Positions 41,169 to 49,726 of a stretch of DNA of 64,000 bases are shown here, one piece after another. Below the pieces are notes generated by a model. The model searched no databases and was not told the origin of the DNA. It was given only the letters and a program-made list of their open reading frames with translations. Origin of the DNA: an uncultured Verrucomicrobiota bacterium (GTDB taxonomy: Bacteria; Verrucomicrobiota; Verrucomicrobiia; Opitutales; Opitutaceae); contig CAIRBK010000036.1 in NCBI GenBank assembly GCA_903876795.1, forward strand, positions 62,001 through 126,000, in the 5' to 3' direction. Made by a program: the position numbers and the translations under genes. Numbering within the stretch: the first letter of the stretch is position 1; each line of letters starts with the position of its first letter.

Positions 41169-42662
41169 ATGTCAGAGGCTCCAAACCAACCCCGCCCCAA
41201 TTTTTACCGTCGCATCACCGCCAGCGTTCCGCTGTTGGTCACGGTCATCGTGCATGTCGTGCTGGTGGCCATCGCCGGCTATTTTGTCGTCAGCGAGCAG
41301 ATCATTGGTAAGAAGAAAACCTTTGAGGCGCCACCGCCTTCGGACAACTCGGTCGCTCAAAAACAAGTGCAGCACCGCCTCCAGGTTGCCCGAAAAGGCG
41401 GCGGCTCAGTCAGTTCATCGCCGGTTTCCGCTTCCCGCATCTTTTCGACAGCCGAGAACGCGCTCCAGATGCCGGAACTTCCTGATCTGCCCAATGTGGG
41501 TACGAGTTCCCTTGGCGGCATGGGCTTCGGGGCGGGTATGGGTGACGCGGGAATGGGTAGCGGCCTGACGACAGGCCTGAATTCCGGCAAGTCTTTGGGT
41601 TCTGGTTTTATGAGTCTTAGCTTTCTCGGTGTCACCACCCAGAAGGCCCAGAAAATCGTGTTCGTTCTGGACATCTCCAAGGCCATGATGGATGTGCGCA
41701 AGGACGGTTTCGAATCGTTCGAGATCGTGCGCTCCCGCATGATGGCGCTGGTCAGTCGCCTGCCTCCGTCCACCGATTTCGGGGTGGTCGTTTTTAACCG
41801 CACGGATTTCTACGATGAGCAGACCCGGCTCGTGCGGCTCTTCAGACCCGAGCTCGTTCCGGCCACTTTGGCCAATAAAAACGCGTTTTTGGAGTGGATG
41901 AAGCCAATCAACTCCGATCCCACCTTGAAGAAGCTGGCGTTCGCTTCGCTGCCCAGTTCCACCGAATGGAAATTCACCCCCGCGCCCTCTCTGGGGTTGG
42001 ACCCCGATTATCGTCCGACCCCTTGGGTGAATGCCTTGCACGCAGCCTTCGAATTCAAGCCGGACACCGTCTACGTTATCACCGCAGCCACCAGTGTGGG
42101 AACAGTTGATGCGTCGGCTGCCACCCTCGCGGCCCGCCAGCGCGAACGCAAGGAACTGGTGGATGAATTGAAGTCCGAGGGCATCGATTTGGCGGAGGCT
42201 GAAAAAGCTCGCGAGGCTGCACTCCGAAAAGCCCGCGCCGAGCTTGACGTCATCAATCAACGGCAGGTCGCTCAAGGAAGGCCGCCTTTTGTGATCGAAA
42301 ACACCTTTCGACTTTTTGCGCCTGATTTCCAGGCGGCCATTCGCAAGGCGGGTTATACCTTGAATGTCGACGGCGAAGGTTGGACGCGTAGAAATGGCCA
42401 GCGTATCATTGGGTCAACCGGCCACATGGCGCGGAATTGGGATACGGCCAGGTTCGAGGATATGCGTGGTCACATCGCTAAACTCCAGGCGGGATTGCTC
42501 CGTGAACGAGCGGTGCTAAACATTTTTTATTTCGTGGGTTCCAATCAAAACACCAAGCGGGAAGAAGAGGATCTCGGTAAAATCGCCCGGGCCAATGGCG
42601 GGAAACTTGAGCTGATCAACGCCGCCAAGCTTCGCGCGCTCAAATCCGCAGGCTCACCGTGA
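41169..42662 (+). CDS. Membrane-anchored VWA-like protein with a degenerate MIDAS
   Basis: This is a 497-residue protein in the place where TonB or TolA would be. A cytoplasmic start is followed by one membrane helix (VPLLVTVIVHVVLVAIAGYF), a Gly/Met-rich linker (GGMGFGAGMGDAGMGSGLTT) and a VWA-type domain (KIVFVLDISKAMMDVRKDGF). The metal site reads DISKA instead of DxSxS, so metal binding is doubtful. A charged coiled coil (AEKAREAALRKARAELDVIN) and a C-terminal domain (ERAVLNIFYFVGSNQNTKRE) follow. It probably couples the ExbBD motor to the periplasmic TPR proteins. That role is inferred from the operon. Confidence 0.75.
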   Translation: MSEAPNQPRPNFYRRITASVPLLVTVIVHVVLVAIAGYFVVSEQIIGKKKTFEAPPPSDNSVAQKQVQHRLQVARKGGGSVSSSPVSASRIFSTAENALQMPELPDLPNVGTSSLGGMGFGAGMGDAGMGSGLTTGLNSGKSLGSGFMSLSFLGVTTQKAQKIVFVLDISKAMMDVRKDGFESFEIVRSRMMALVSRLPPSTDFGVVVFNRTDFYDEQTRLVRLFRPELVPATLANKNAFLEWMKPINSDPTLKKLAFASLPSSTEWKFTPAPSLGLDPDYRPTPWVNALHAAFEFKPDTVYVITAATSVGTVDASAATLAARQRERKELVDELKSEGIDLAEAEKAREAALRKARAELDVINQRQVAQGRPPFVIENTFRLFAPDFQAAIRKAGYTLNVDGEGWTRRNGQRIIGSTGHMARNWDTARFEDMRGHIAKLQAGLLRERAVLNIFYFVGSNQNTKREEEDLGKIARANGGKLELINAAKLRALKSAGSP

Positions 42663-42696
42663 TCTGAGTGTTCTCCAAAGGCCGCCTTATCACCCC

Positions 42697-43086
42697 ATGC
42701 CTGTCAAAAAACTGCTGCATACGCGTTATCGGGTGAACGACGTCGAGCGCTCGGCCAGATTCTACCAAGACGCCCTCGGTCTTGCCATCTCGCGCCGGCA
42801 TACCTCGCCGCGTGGAGCCCAACTCGTGTTCCTGGCGACGCCCAACAGTGACGAGGAGATTGAGCTTTGCCAGATGCCGCCAGGGGCCATCCCCGTGCAA
42901 GTGCAGTCCGATCTCACCCATCTCGCCTTCGAGGTTGAGAATTTGGAGGCGTTTACCGCCGAGTTGAAATCCAAGGGGTACGAGTTGAGCGACGGACCTA
43001 CCAAGACGGGCAGCGGCTCTTGGATCGCCTTCATCGACGCGCCCGAGGGCTACGAGGTGGAGCTTATCCAGCGCTCACCACAATAA
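42697..43086 (+). CDS. gloA: Glyoxalase I-like VOC protein
   Basis: This is a 129-residue vicinal oxygen chelate protein resembling lactoylglutathione lyase, which converts the methylglyoxal-glutathione adduct to lactoylglutathione. The four metal ligands of the family can be placed: His8 (LLHTRYRV), Glu56 (DEEIELCQ), His75 (DLTHLAFE) and Glu122 (GYEVELIQ). The start MPVKKLLHTRYRVNDVERSA is family-like. Which thiol it uses is unknown. It lies 34 bp after the VWA gene, with palindrome B3 beyond its stop. Confidence 0.82.
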   Translation: MPVKKLLHTRYRVNDVERSARFYQDALGLAISRRHTSPRGAQLVFLATPNSDEEIELCQMPPGAIPVQVQSDLTHLAFEVENLEAFTAELKSKGYELSDGPTKTGSGSWIAFIDAPEGYEVELIQRSPQ

Positions 43087-43105
43087 CCCGGCCTTGCGGA
43101 ATGAA

Positions 43106-43128
43106 ACTGTCACCCAATAGGTGACACT
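43106..43128 (-). repeat. Type B palindromic repeat, copy B3 (inverted orientation)
   Basis: It matches the B2 sequence in the opposite orientation with two mismatches (CTGTCACCCA for the outer left arm; TAGGTGACACT intact). It lies between the convergent gloA-like and OGG-like genes. The TGA stop of the OGG-like gene (43110-43112, minus strand) is inside it. Confidence 0.88.
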
Positions 43129-44012
43129 TTGCCGGGTCCGCGTTCGTAGGCGAAGAGGTATTGTTGAGCCAAGCCGGCGTAAGGGCCGAAGTGGGTTCGC
43201 CCAAAATGGGCGATTTGCGCGGGTGTCCAGCCGTCCAGCCCGTAGCGGCGGTCCATGACCTTGATGATCCAGGTGTCCACAGGAAAGGCCTCCAGTCGGC
43301 CGGCGCCAAAGAGCAGCACGCAGTCGGCGACTTTCTCACCCACGCCCGGCAGGGACATCAGCCTGGCCTTGGCTTCAGGGTAGGGGGCCGCTTCCGTGGT
43401 TTCCAACCACCCGGGATTCCCGGCCAGAAATCGGGCGGTCTGGTGGATGTAGCGCGCGCGGAAACCCAACAGACATGCCCGCAGGTCGGCCTCCGAGGCC
43501 TTCGCCAATTCTTCCCATGTGGGCAATCGTCGGGGAGTGTCCGTGCCGGTCAGGGGCAAGGCCGCGCCGTGACGTTCGGCCAGCAGGGCCACCATTTGTT
43601 TGATCTGAACGATTTGCTTGGTGGCGCTGCAAAGGAAGCCGAGGAGGGTTTCTCCGAAGGGTTGACGCAGCAGGGTGAGTCCGGGAAAGGCTGCCAGGCA
43701 GCGGGCCAAGTGGGGATCGCTACGCCAGGGCAGGGTGTCGAGCACCGACGCCGTGTCGTGTGCCAGCAGATAAGCGTTCAGCTCCGCTTCCGTCTGCGCG
43801 GTCCTGCTTGTGGGCGCGGCCCATTCGAGGATGCCGGAGTCTGGGCGGAGCCGTAAGCGGACGATGTGGTCGGCCCATTGGCCGATCCAGATGTCCTCCG
43901 GTTCCCGAAGCCAGCGGAACGCCTGGCCTCCGTCCAGCAGCTCGGCTAGGATGGCTGGGGAAAAACGCGGCGCGCCCTTTAGGGGGCTCCATTCGCTCCA
44001 TGGCGACGGCAT
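43110..44012 (-). CDS. OGG1-type 8-oxoguanine DNA glycosylase/AP lyase
   Basis: This is a 300-residue HhH-GPD DNA repair enzyme predicted to excise 8-oxoguanine. The hairpin-helix-hairpin and catalytic Lys are in LMSLPGVGEKVADCVLLFGA (Lys227), and the catalytic Asp is in EAFPVDTWII (Asp246). The N-terminal OGG_N domain (GGQAFRWLREPEDIWIGQWA) is the type found in eukaryotic OGG1 and some bacteria. It is the last gene of a minus-strand run, 8 bp after the alpha-E gene. The terminal KVSPIG and the stop are encoded by palindrome B3. Confidence 0.88.
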   Translation of the reverse strand: MPSPWSEWSPLKGAPRFSPAILAELLDGGQAFRWLREPEDIWIGQWADHIVRLRLRPDSGILEWAAPTSRTAQTEAELNAYLLAHDTASVLDTLPWRSDPHLARCLAAFPGLTLLRQPFGETLLGFLCSATKQIVQIKQMVALLAERHGAALPLTGTDTPRRLPTWEELAKASEADLRACLLGFRARYIHQTARFLAGNPGWLETTEAAPYPEAKARLMSLPGVGEKVADCVLLFGAGRLEAFPVDTWIIKVMDRRYGLDGWTPAQIAHFGRTHFGPYAGLAQQYLFAYERGPGKVSPIG

Positions 44013-44020
44013 GAACGGGA

Positions 44021-45007
44021 TCAGGCCAGGACCTTGGCGCTGGCGGTGTCGTAATCGACGAAGGTGGCCTGGATGGCGGCGTGAATGTCGGACAGCTTGA
44101 TCTGGATGTCGTCAAGGAACTCGTGGAGGCCGTCGGCGATGACGGAGGGCACGTCGATCATTTCCAGTTCCGCCCGCAGGCTGCGGAGGAGCCGGGCGGG
44201 TTCCGTTTCTTCGAGGTGGTCGGCCCCTGCGGTGATGTGGGCGAGGGCCTGTTCGCCTTCGGAGACGGAGAAGAGGATGCTGCGGGGGAAAACGTCGTCT
44301 CGCACGAGATAATCGACCACGCGTTCGAGGTTGAGTTGGCCGCGGCGGGAGCGGCGGAATGCCTCGAAGGCGGAGCAGGAGCGCAGTACCGATGCCCACT
44401 GGACCATGTCCAGGGCGGACCCGACGGCGTGGAGGTCGGGCAGGAGCATGTAGTATTTCACGTCGAGGATGCGGGAGGTGTTGTCAGCGCGTTCGAGGTG
44501 GCGGCCGAGTTGGAAAAACCACCAGAGGTCGGTGCGCGGGATCATCGACTCGGCCACGCCGAAGAGGAGCTGGATCTGGGTTTTGACGCGGCTGAGGTAG
44601 TCGGCGGACCCGAGTTGGGCGTAGCGGCTGAAGTCGTCGCTTTTGAGTTTCAGGTAAAAGGTGTTCAGCGTTTCCCAGACCTCGCTGGAGAGCTGGTCGC
44701 GGATGCAGCGGGCGTTTTCGCGGGCGAAGGCGATGCAGGAGATGAGCGAGCTCGGGTTGCGCTTGTCGAAGAGCATGAACTCGATGACGGCGCGTTCGGT
44801 GACGGTTTTGCCGTAGAGCTCGAAGAACTTCTCTTCGTCGCCCGTGACGTAGACGAGGGGTTCCCAGGACTTGGGGTCGTCGGCGGCTTGGCGCGACTGG
44901 AGGTCGAGCACCAGTTGGGCGTTCACATCGACGATGCGGGCGGTGTTTTCGGCGCGCTCGAGATAGCGGGCCATCCAGTAGACGAGGTTAGCGACGCGGG
45001 AGAGCAT
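44021..45007 (-). CDS. Alpha-E domain protein (DUF403)
   Basis: This is a 328-residue, largely helical protein with the typical DUF403 start MLSRVANLVYWMARYLERAE and the conserved PRTDLWWFFQLGRHLERADN stretch. In many genomes this domain is encoded next to a circularly permuted ATP-grasp protein. That is also so here, with 4 bp between the two genes. The pair is thought to make or modify a small peptide or amide, but the product is not established. Cytoplasmic. Confidence 0.88.
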   Translation of the reverse strand: MLSRVANLVYWMARYLERAENTARIVDVNAQLVLDLQSRQAADDPKSWEPLVYVTGDEEKFFELYGKTVTERAVIEFMLFDKRNPSSLISCIAFARENARCIRDQLSSEVWETLNTFYLKLKSDDFSRYAQLGSADYLSRVKTQIQLLFGVAESMIPRTDLWWFFQLGRHLERADNTSRILDVKYYMLLPDLHAVGSALDMVQWASVLRSCSAFEAFRRSRRGQLNLERVVDYLVRDDVFPRSILFSVSEGEQALAHITAGADHLEETEPARLLRSLRAELEMIDVPSVIADGLHEFLDDIQIKLSDIHAAIQATFVDYDTASAKVLA

Positions 45008-45011
45008 GGGA

Positions 45012-46502
45012 TTAGACGATGATTTTTTCGGGCACCGGCACGGGCGGGTTGGTGATGTCGTCGTTGAGGACCCAGGTGTCCTTCGAGCCGCCGCCCTGGG
45101 AGGAGTTTACGACGAGGCTGCCTTTGCGGAGGGCGACGCGGGTGAGGCCGCCCGGCATGATCTTGATGGTCTCGCCGTTGAGGATGTAAGGGCGGAAGTC
45201 GATGTGGCGGCCCTCGATGGTGCCGCCTTCGATCACGCTGGGGCAGCGGGAGAGGCCGATGGTGGGCTGGGCGATGAAGTTGCGCGGGTGGGCGATGATC
45301 TTGGCGCGGAATTCCTCGATCTGCGTCTGCGTGCTATGGGGGCCCACCAACATGCCGTAGCCGCCGGCTTCGTTGACGCTTTTGACGACCAGTTTGGGGA
45401 GGTTGGCCAGGATGTAGTCCAGTTCGCCGTCGTTGCCCGAGAGATAGGTTTCCACGTTGGGCAGGATGGGGTCCTGGCCGAGGTAGAATTTGATCATCTT
45501 GGGCACGTAGTAATACATCGCCTTGTCGTCGGCAACGCCGGTGCCGATGGGGTTGCAGAGGGCGACGTTGCCCTTGCGGTAGGCCTCGAAGAGACCCGGC
45601 ACGCCCAGGAGCGAGTCTTTGCGGAAGACGGTGGGGTCGAGGAAGTCGTCGTCGATGCGGCGATAGATGACGTGAACGGGCGCGAGGCCGTCGGTGCGGC
45701 GCATGTAGACCTTGTCATTTTCGACCACGAGGTCGCCGCCCTCGACGATCTCGATGCCCATCTGGCGGGCGAGGAAACTGTGCTCGAAGTAGGCGGAGTT
45801 GAAGACACCCGGCGTGAGCAGCACCACGATGGGTTCGGGCACATGGGCGGGCGCGAGGTGGATGAGCAGGTTGAGCAGGTCGTTGGTGTAGTTCTCCACC
45901 GGACGCACGCGGTAGTCGCGGAGCATGTTGGGGAATACACGCTTCATGACCTGGCGGTTTTCGAGCACGTAGCTGACGCCGGAGGGCGTGCGGAGGTTGT
46001 CCTCAAGGACCGAATAGACGCCGGACTCGTCGCGGATCATGTCGGAGCCGTTGATGTGGACGTAGAGGTCCCTGGCGATCTTGCAACCCACGAGTTCCTT
46101 GCGGAAGTTTTTCGACGTTTCGACCATTTCCAGGGGCACGATGCCCTCGGTGATGATGCGCTGGGGTCCGTAGATGTCGGCCAGGAACAGGTTGAGCGCC
46201 TGCATGCGCTGGATGAGGCCGCGCTCAAGGTGCGCCCATTCGTGGGAGGGGATGATGCGGGGCAGCAGATCGAAGGGGAAAATCTTCTCGGTGCCGGCGT
46301 TGTCGGAATAGACCGTGAAGGTGACGCCGCGGTTGATGAAGGTCTGGTCGGCGGTTCGCTGGCGGTCCATGAGCTCCGCCATGCTCTCCATCAAGCTGAA
46401 GCGTTCGTAGAGACGCCGGTAGTGGGGCCGGGCTTTGCCGGGGGCGGCAAACATCTCGTCGTAAAATTTACCGTGCTCGTAGTTCGCGAAAAGGTCTGCC
46501 AT
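45012..46502 (-). CDS. Circularly permuted ATP-grasp protein (type 2)
   Basis: This is a protein of about 496 residues from ATG 46502 ([20 protein letters not shown]); the longer track start is unsupported. Family stretches are [11 protein letters not shown]-type segments, [52 protein letters not shown]-like text ([20 protein letters not shown]) and [20 protein letters not shown]. The fold should catalyse ATP-dependent amide bond formation. It is followed by the alpha-E gene in an evident operon and preceded by a small secreted protein gene 22 bp upstream. The acceptor is unknown. Confidence 0.9.
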   Translation of the reverse strand: MADLFANYEHGKFYDEMFAAPGKARPHYRRLYERFSLMESMAELMDRQRTADQTFINRGVTFTVYSDNAGTEKIFPFDLLPRIIPSHEWAHLERGLIQRMQALNLFLADIYGPQRIITEGIVPLEMVETSKNFRKELVGCKIARDLYVHINGSDMIRDESGVYSVLEDNLRTPSGVSYVLENRQVMKRVFPNMLRDYRVRPVENYTNDLLNLLIHLAPAHVPEPIVVLLTPGVFNSAYFEHSFLARQMGIEIVEGGDLVVENDKVYMRRTDGLAPVHVIYRRIDDDFLDPTVFRKDSLLGVPGLFEAYRKGNVALCNPIGTGVADDKAMYYYVPKMIKFYLGQDPILPNVETYLSGNDGELDYILANLPKLVVKSVNEAGGYGMLVGPHSTQTQIEEFRAKIIAHPRNFIAQPTIGLSRCPSVIEGGTIEGRHIDFRPYILNGETIKIMPGGLTRVALRKGSLVVNSSQGGGSKDTWVLNDDITNPPVPVPEKIIV

Positions 46503-46524
46503 GGGGAGCTTGGAAAGAAATGGA

Positions 46525-47013
46525 TCAGTTGGTTTTGGCGGCGATGGGCGCGTCGGGTTTGGCCCAAAGGTAGCTTTGCTCGCTTGCAAGTTCCGCGCCG
46601 TCCGCCCCGATAAGGCGTAGTTTCCACGCAACCGGCCGGGCTTTGGGGCCCGGCCAGTCTTTGCCGGTCACCCCGAAGCGGATGAGATGGCTCCCCTTGG
46701 GCAGGGAAACCGCGAAGCTCTCGGTGCGGACCTCGGGAGCCGCCGGTGTGATGATTTGCAACTCCACCCAGGCCACATCGATGGCGGATTCGCACCGGGT
46801 GCGGAGGTTGAAATAAAAGCCGTCCCGCGACGAGGACTGGGTGCGGAGGACGGTGGCGCCCCGGGTGTTTTCTTTGCCGTCGAAGAATTCGGAGACCCGG
46901 GCAAACGAGCTGGCGGGCATGTATTCGGGCAGCATACGCTCGATTTTGACGCCTGCGGCCGAGGCCGTGGCGCAGCCAAAAGCGAGGGTGATCAGAAGTG
47001 CGGAAAAACGCAT
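46525..47013 (-). CDS. Small secreted protein upstream of the ATP-grasp gene
   Basis: This is a 162-residue protein with a signal peptide ([20 protein letters not shown]). The mature part has alternating strands ([20 protein letters not shown] and [20 protein letters not shown]), suggesting a compact beta-sandwich. No family is recognised. It lies 22 bp upstream of the ATP-grasp gene in the same direction, so it may be cotranscribed and could be the leader gene of that operon. A functional link to the ATP-grasp/alpha-E pair is not evident from its sequence. Confidence 0.65.
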   Translation of the reverse strand: MRFSALLITLAFGCATASAAGVKIERMLPEYMPASSFARVSEFFDGKENTRGATVLRTQSSSRDGFYFNLRTRCESAIDVAWVELQIITPAAPEVRTESFAVSLPKGSHLIRFGVTGKDWPGPKARPVAWKLRLIGADGAELASEQSYLWAKPDAPIAAKTN

Positions 47014-47110
47014 GGGGAGGTCTTTACGCGACGAGAAGGCTCAGCACAAGGACTGTCGCAGTTCGCATGCCTGAGAATGAAAAGTTTTCATTTAGTGCGC
47101 GCTCCGGTTT

Positions 47111-48736
47111 TCAGGGTGCCTGGATGTCGAGGGTGTGGTAGCGGTGAATGCCGAGCAGGGACGGGACCCAGCCTTTGATATCCGGGTGGATCAGGTAGGT
47201 GCGCGCGCCGAAAAAGACCGGGACGGCGGGGGCCTCGGCCACAAGGATGGCCTCGGCTTGCCGGAGCAGGTCGAAGCGGCGGGAGATGTCGAGTTCGCCG
47301 GCCGCCATCTCGATCAGGCGGTCGTAGGCGGGATTTTTCCAGCCGGTGTTGTTGTTGCCGCTGTTGGATGTGAAAAGGTCGGTGAATGTGGCCGGGTCGT
47401 TGAAATCTCCTACCCAGCGGGAGCGCAGCACGTCGAAGTCGAGGGTCTGCATCGCGTCGATGTAGACGCGGAAGTCCATCGACGAGAGGACGCTTTCGAC
47501 GCCGAGTTCGCGGCGCCACATCTGTTGGACCGCCTCGAAGACCTTGGTGTTGACCGGGTCGGCGTTCATTTTGACTTCGATTTTGGGGAAGCCTTTGCCG
47601 CCGGGGTAGCCGGCCTCGGCGAGCAGGAGCCGGGCGGCCTCGAAATCGGTGGGCATCGATGCGGTCGAGGTGTAGCCCGCAGTGTTTGGTGGAATGAAGG
47701 CGTGGGCCGGCGTGCGGCTGCCGCGCATCACGGGCCCCGCGATGGCTTCGCGGTCGATGGCCATCCCGAGGGCGCGGCGCACACGCAAGTCGTCAAACGG
47801 GGGTTTGGTGGTGTTGAAACGCACGTAGAATGTTTCCAGGAACGGATCGACGCGCAGTTTGTCGGGTGCGTCGCGGCGCCAGGCATCGAGACGGTCAGGC
47901 AGCACGTCGTAGGTGACGTGGAGTTGTCCGGCGCGAAATGCGCGTTCTTCCACTCCGGGGTCGGCCACGGGGAAAAACTTCACTCCCGCGATCCGGCTTT
48001 GGGCGGCGCCGTGGTAGCGCGGGTTTTTTTTAACGAGGATGTGCTGGTCCGGTATCCACTCGGAGAGGGTGAAAGCGCCGTTGCCCACGAGAGCGCCGGG
48101 CCGGGTCCAGCCGGTGCCTCGAGCGTGGGCTTCGCCTTGTTTCAGGATCGATGGAGGGTGCACGGGAAACCATGCCTGATGCGCGGTGAGCGAGAGCAGG
48201 TAGGGCGTGGGGTGGTCGAGCGTGAGTTGCAGGGTGCGTGCGTCGAGGGCCTTGGCGCCCACTTGGGAGAAATCGGCGAGCTTGCCCGCGGTGTAGTCGG
48301 CCGCGCCCTTCAAAGGCGCGAGCATGTAGGCGTATTCGGAACCGAGTTTGGGCGAGAGGATGCGTTCGATGGAGAAGACGAAGTCCTGGGCGGTGACCGG
48401 GTCGCCGTTGGACCAGAGGCCGTCGGGGCGGAGGTGGAAAGTGTAAACGAGACCGTCGGCCGAGACATCCCACCTCGCGGCCGCGCCGGGCAGGGGCTTG
48501 GACGTGGCCTCGTCGATCACGGTGAGGCCTTCGAAGAGGGCTATGAGGATGTTGTAATCCGTGAATGCGACGGCGATGTGGGGGTCCAGATCGGCCGGCT
48601 CCGCGCCGTTGCCGATGAGAAGGATCTTGGTTTGGCGGGCCGCCTCGGCGGGAGTGTCTTTTTTCAGGCATCCCGTGAAGACCGAAAAGCCCACCGTTAG
48701 GGTGAGGAGAAAACGCAGGGAACGTTGGAGCGACAT
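47111..48736 (-). CDS. Peptide ABC transporter substrate-binding lipoprotein (SBP_bac_5)
   Basis: This is a 541-residue OppA/DppA-type solute receptor. The signal peptide ends in a lipobox (LTVGFSVFTGC, lipidated Cys23). Family stretches are EPADLDPHIAVAFTDYNILI, GLVYTFHLRPDGLWSNGDPV, AQDFVFSIERIL and DLRVRRALGMAIDREAIAG. It should bind peptides in the periplasm. No permease or ATPase genes are adjacent, so it is an orphan receptor here. The start codon lies 74 bp from palindrome A3 in a divergent promoter region. Confidence 0.92.
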   Translation of the reverse strand: MSLQRSLRFLLTLTVGFSVFTGCLKKDTPAEAARQTKILLIGNGAEPADLDPHIAVAFTDYNILIALFEGLTVIDEATSKPLPGAAARWDVSADGLVYTFHLRPDGLWSNGDPVTAQDFVFSIERILSPKLGSEYAYMLAPLKGAADYTAGKLADFSQVGAKALDARTLQLTLDHPTPYLLSLTAHQAWFPVHPPSILKQGEAHARGTGWTRPGALVGNGAFTLSEWIPDQHILVKKNPRYHGAAQSRIAGVKFFPVADPGVEERAFRAGQLHVTYDVLPDRLDAWRRDAPDKLRVDPFLETFYVRFNTTKPPFDDLRVRRALGMAIDREAIAGPVMRGSRTPAHAFIPPNTAGYTSTASMPTDFEAARLLLAEAGYPGGKGFPKIEVKMNADPVNTKVFEAVQQMWRRELGVESVLSSMDFRVYIDAMQTLDFDVLRSRWVGDFNDPATFTDLFTSNSGNNNTGWKNPAYDRLIEMAAGELDISRRFDLLRQAEAILVAEAPAVPVFFGARTYLIHPDIKGWVPSLLGIHRYHTLDIQAP

Positions 48737-48810
48737 GGTTGATCACTCAACCCGCTCAGACCCCGCGTGGCAACGTGCTAACCCCGCATTTGGGGCCCGC
48801 TTGAACGGTA

Positions 48811-48835
48811 ACAACTAACCCATTGTGTTAGTTGT
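48811..48835 (+). repeat. Type A palindromic repeat, copy A3
   Basis: It is identical to A1 over 25 bp, with one extra matching base on each side (AAC...GTT). Unlike most copies it lies in a divergent intergenic region, between the peptide-binding lipoprotein gene and the RDD gene. It therefore cannot be a 3'-end terminator. Confidence 0.92.
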
Positions 48836-48907
48836 TCCGTGTGGGCATGAAGAAATCGGCGGGCAATTTCGTTGCCAGTGGGGCGGGGCGGGGGTTTGCA
48901 GGTGGGG

Positions 48908-49726
48908 ATGCAATGGTATTATGCGATCGACGGGCAGCGGTGCGGCCCGGTCACACACCTCGAATTGGAGCGTCTGGTCAGGGCCGGCACGATTGTCGGC
49001 GATACGCTCCTTTGGCGGCAGGGCATGAACGAGTGGCAGACGCTGGCCGCGGTGCGCGCGGTCAACCCGGCTTGGATCGCCGAGCCACCCGGGACCCGAG
49101 AAAAGGGGTCCGCAGGCGAGGTCGCGGCCGCCGCCGAGGCTCCTGTCGCGGGCGGCGAGCCCGCGGCTGCGCCGGCCGGTGACGCAGGCGTGGGCGGCTC
49201 TGCATCGGCGACCGCCGAGGAGGTCGTCTTGAACTACGCCGGGTTCGGGCGACGTGCCGGCGCGCATCTGGTGGATTTCTTCCTGTGGTGGTTGATCTGG
49301 CAGGTGCTGGTCGAGCTGGTTGGTCGAAAGTATTTCCCCGAGGCCATGGTCATTGCCCAGCAAGGGCCGGGTTATCAGCCCAAGCCGGATGAGCTGATGA
49401 TGCTGCTGCGTTTTCTGGGTGTGTCGTTTTTCATCGGTATGGTGTGGGCCGTTATTTATGACGCGCTCTTTGTGCTGCGTTTTGGGGCCACTCCGGGCAA
49501 GCTGATGCTTGGTCTGCGCGTCGTGGGTGCCGACGGCCGTCCCCTTGGGCTGATGCGCATCACGGCCCGTTGCCTCGCGAAGGGGTTGGTCGGCTTTACG
49601 CTCGGGATCGGCTATTTGATCGTGGCCATCGACGATCAGAAGCGCGGTCTGCATGATTTTTTTTGCAAAACCCGCGTCGTGCAAACACGCCCTGGGCGCA
49701 GATCCCGCCTCAATCCGCCAACGTGA
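48908..49726 (+). CDS. GYF_2 and RDD domain membrane protein
   Basis: This is a 272-residue protein from ATG 48908, which gives the GYF_2-type start MQWYYAIDGQRCGPVTHLEL (residues 1-50). The domain is followed by an Ala/Gly-rich linker and an RDD domain with three or four membrane helices (GRRAGAHLVDFFLWWLIWQV, FIGMVWAVIYDALFVLRFGA, ATPGKLMLGLRVVGADGRPL). The RDD pattern ends in DDQKRGLHDFFCKTRVV. Function is unknown; some RDD proteins are ion antiporters. Its 3' end overlaps the convergent metallophosphoesterase gene by 17 bp. Confidence 0.85.
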   Translation: MQWYYAIDGQRCGPVTHLELERLVRAGTIVGDTLLWRQGMNEWQTLAAVRAVNPAWIAEPPGTREKGSAGEVAAAAEAPVAGGEPAAAPAGDAGVGGSASATAEEVVLNYAGFGRRAGAHLVDFFLWWLIWQVLVELVGRKYFPEAMVIAQQGPGYQPKPDELMMLLRFLGVSFFIGMVWAVIYDALFVLRFGATPGKLMLGLRVVGADGRPLGLMRITARCLAKGLVGFTLGIGYLIVAIDDQKRGLHDFFCKTRVVQTRPGRRSRLNPPT

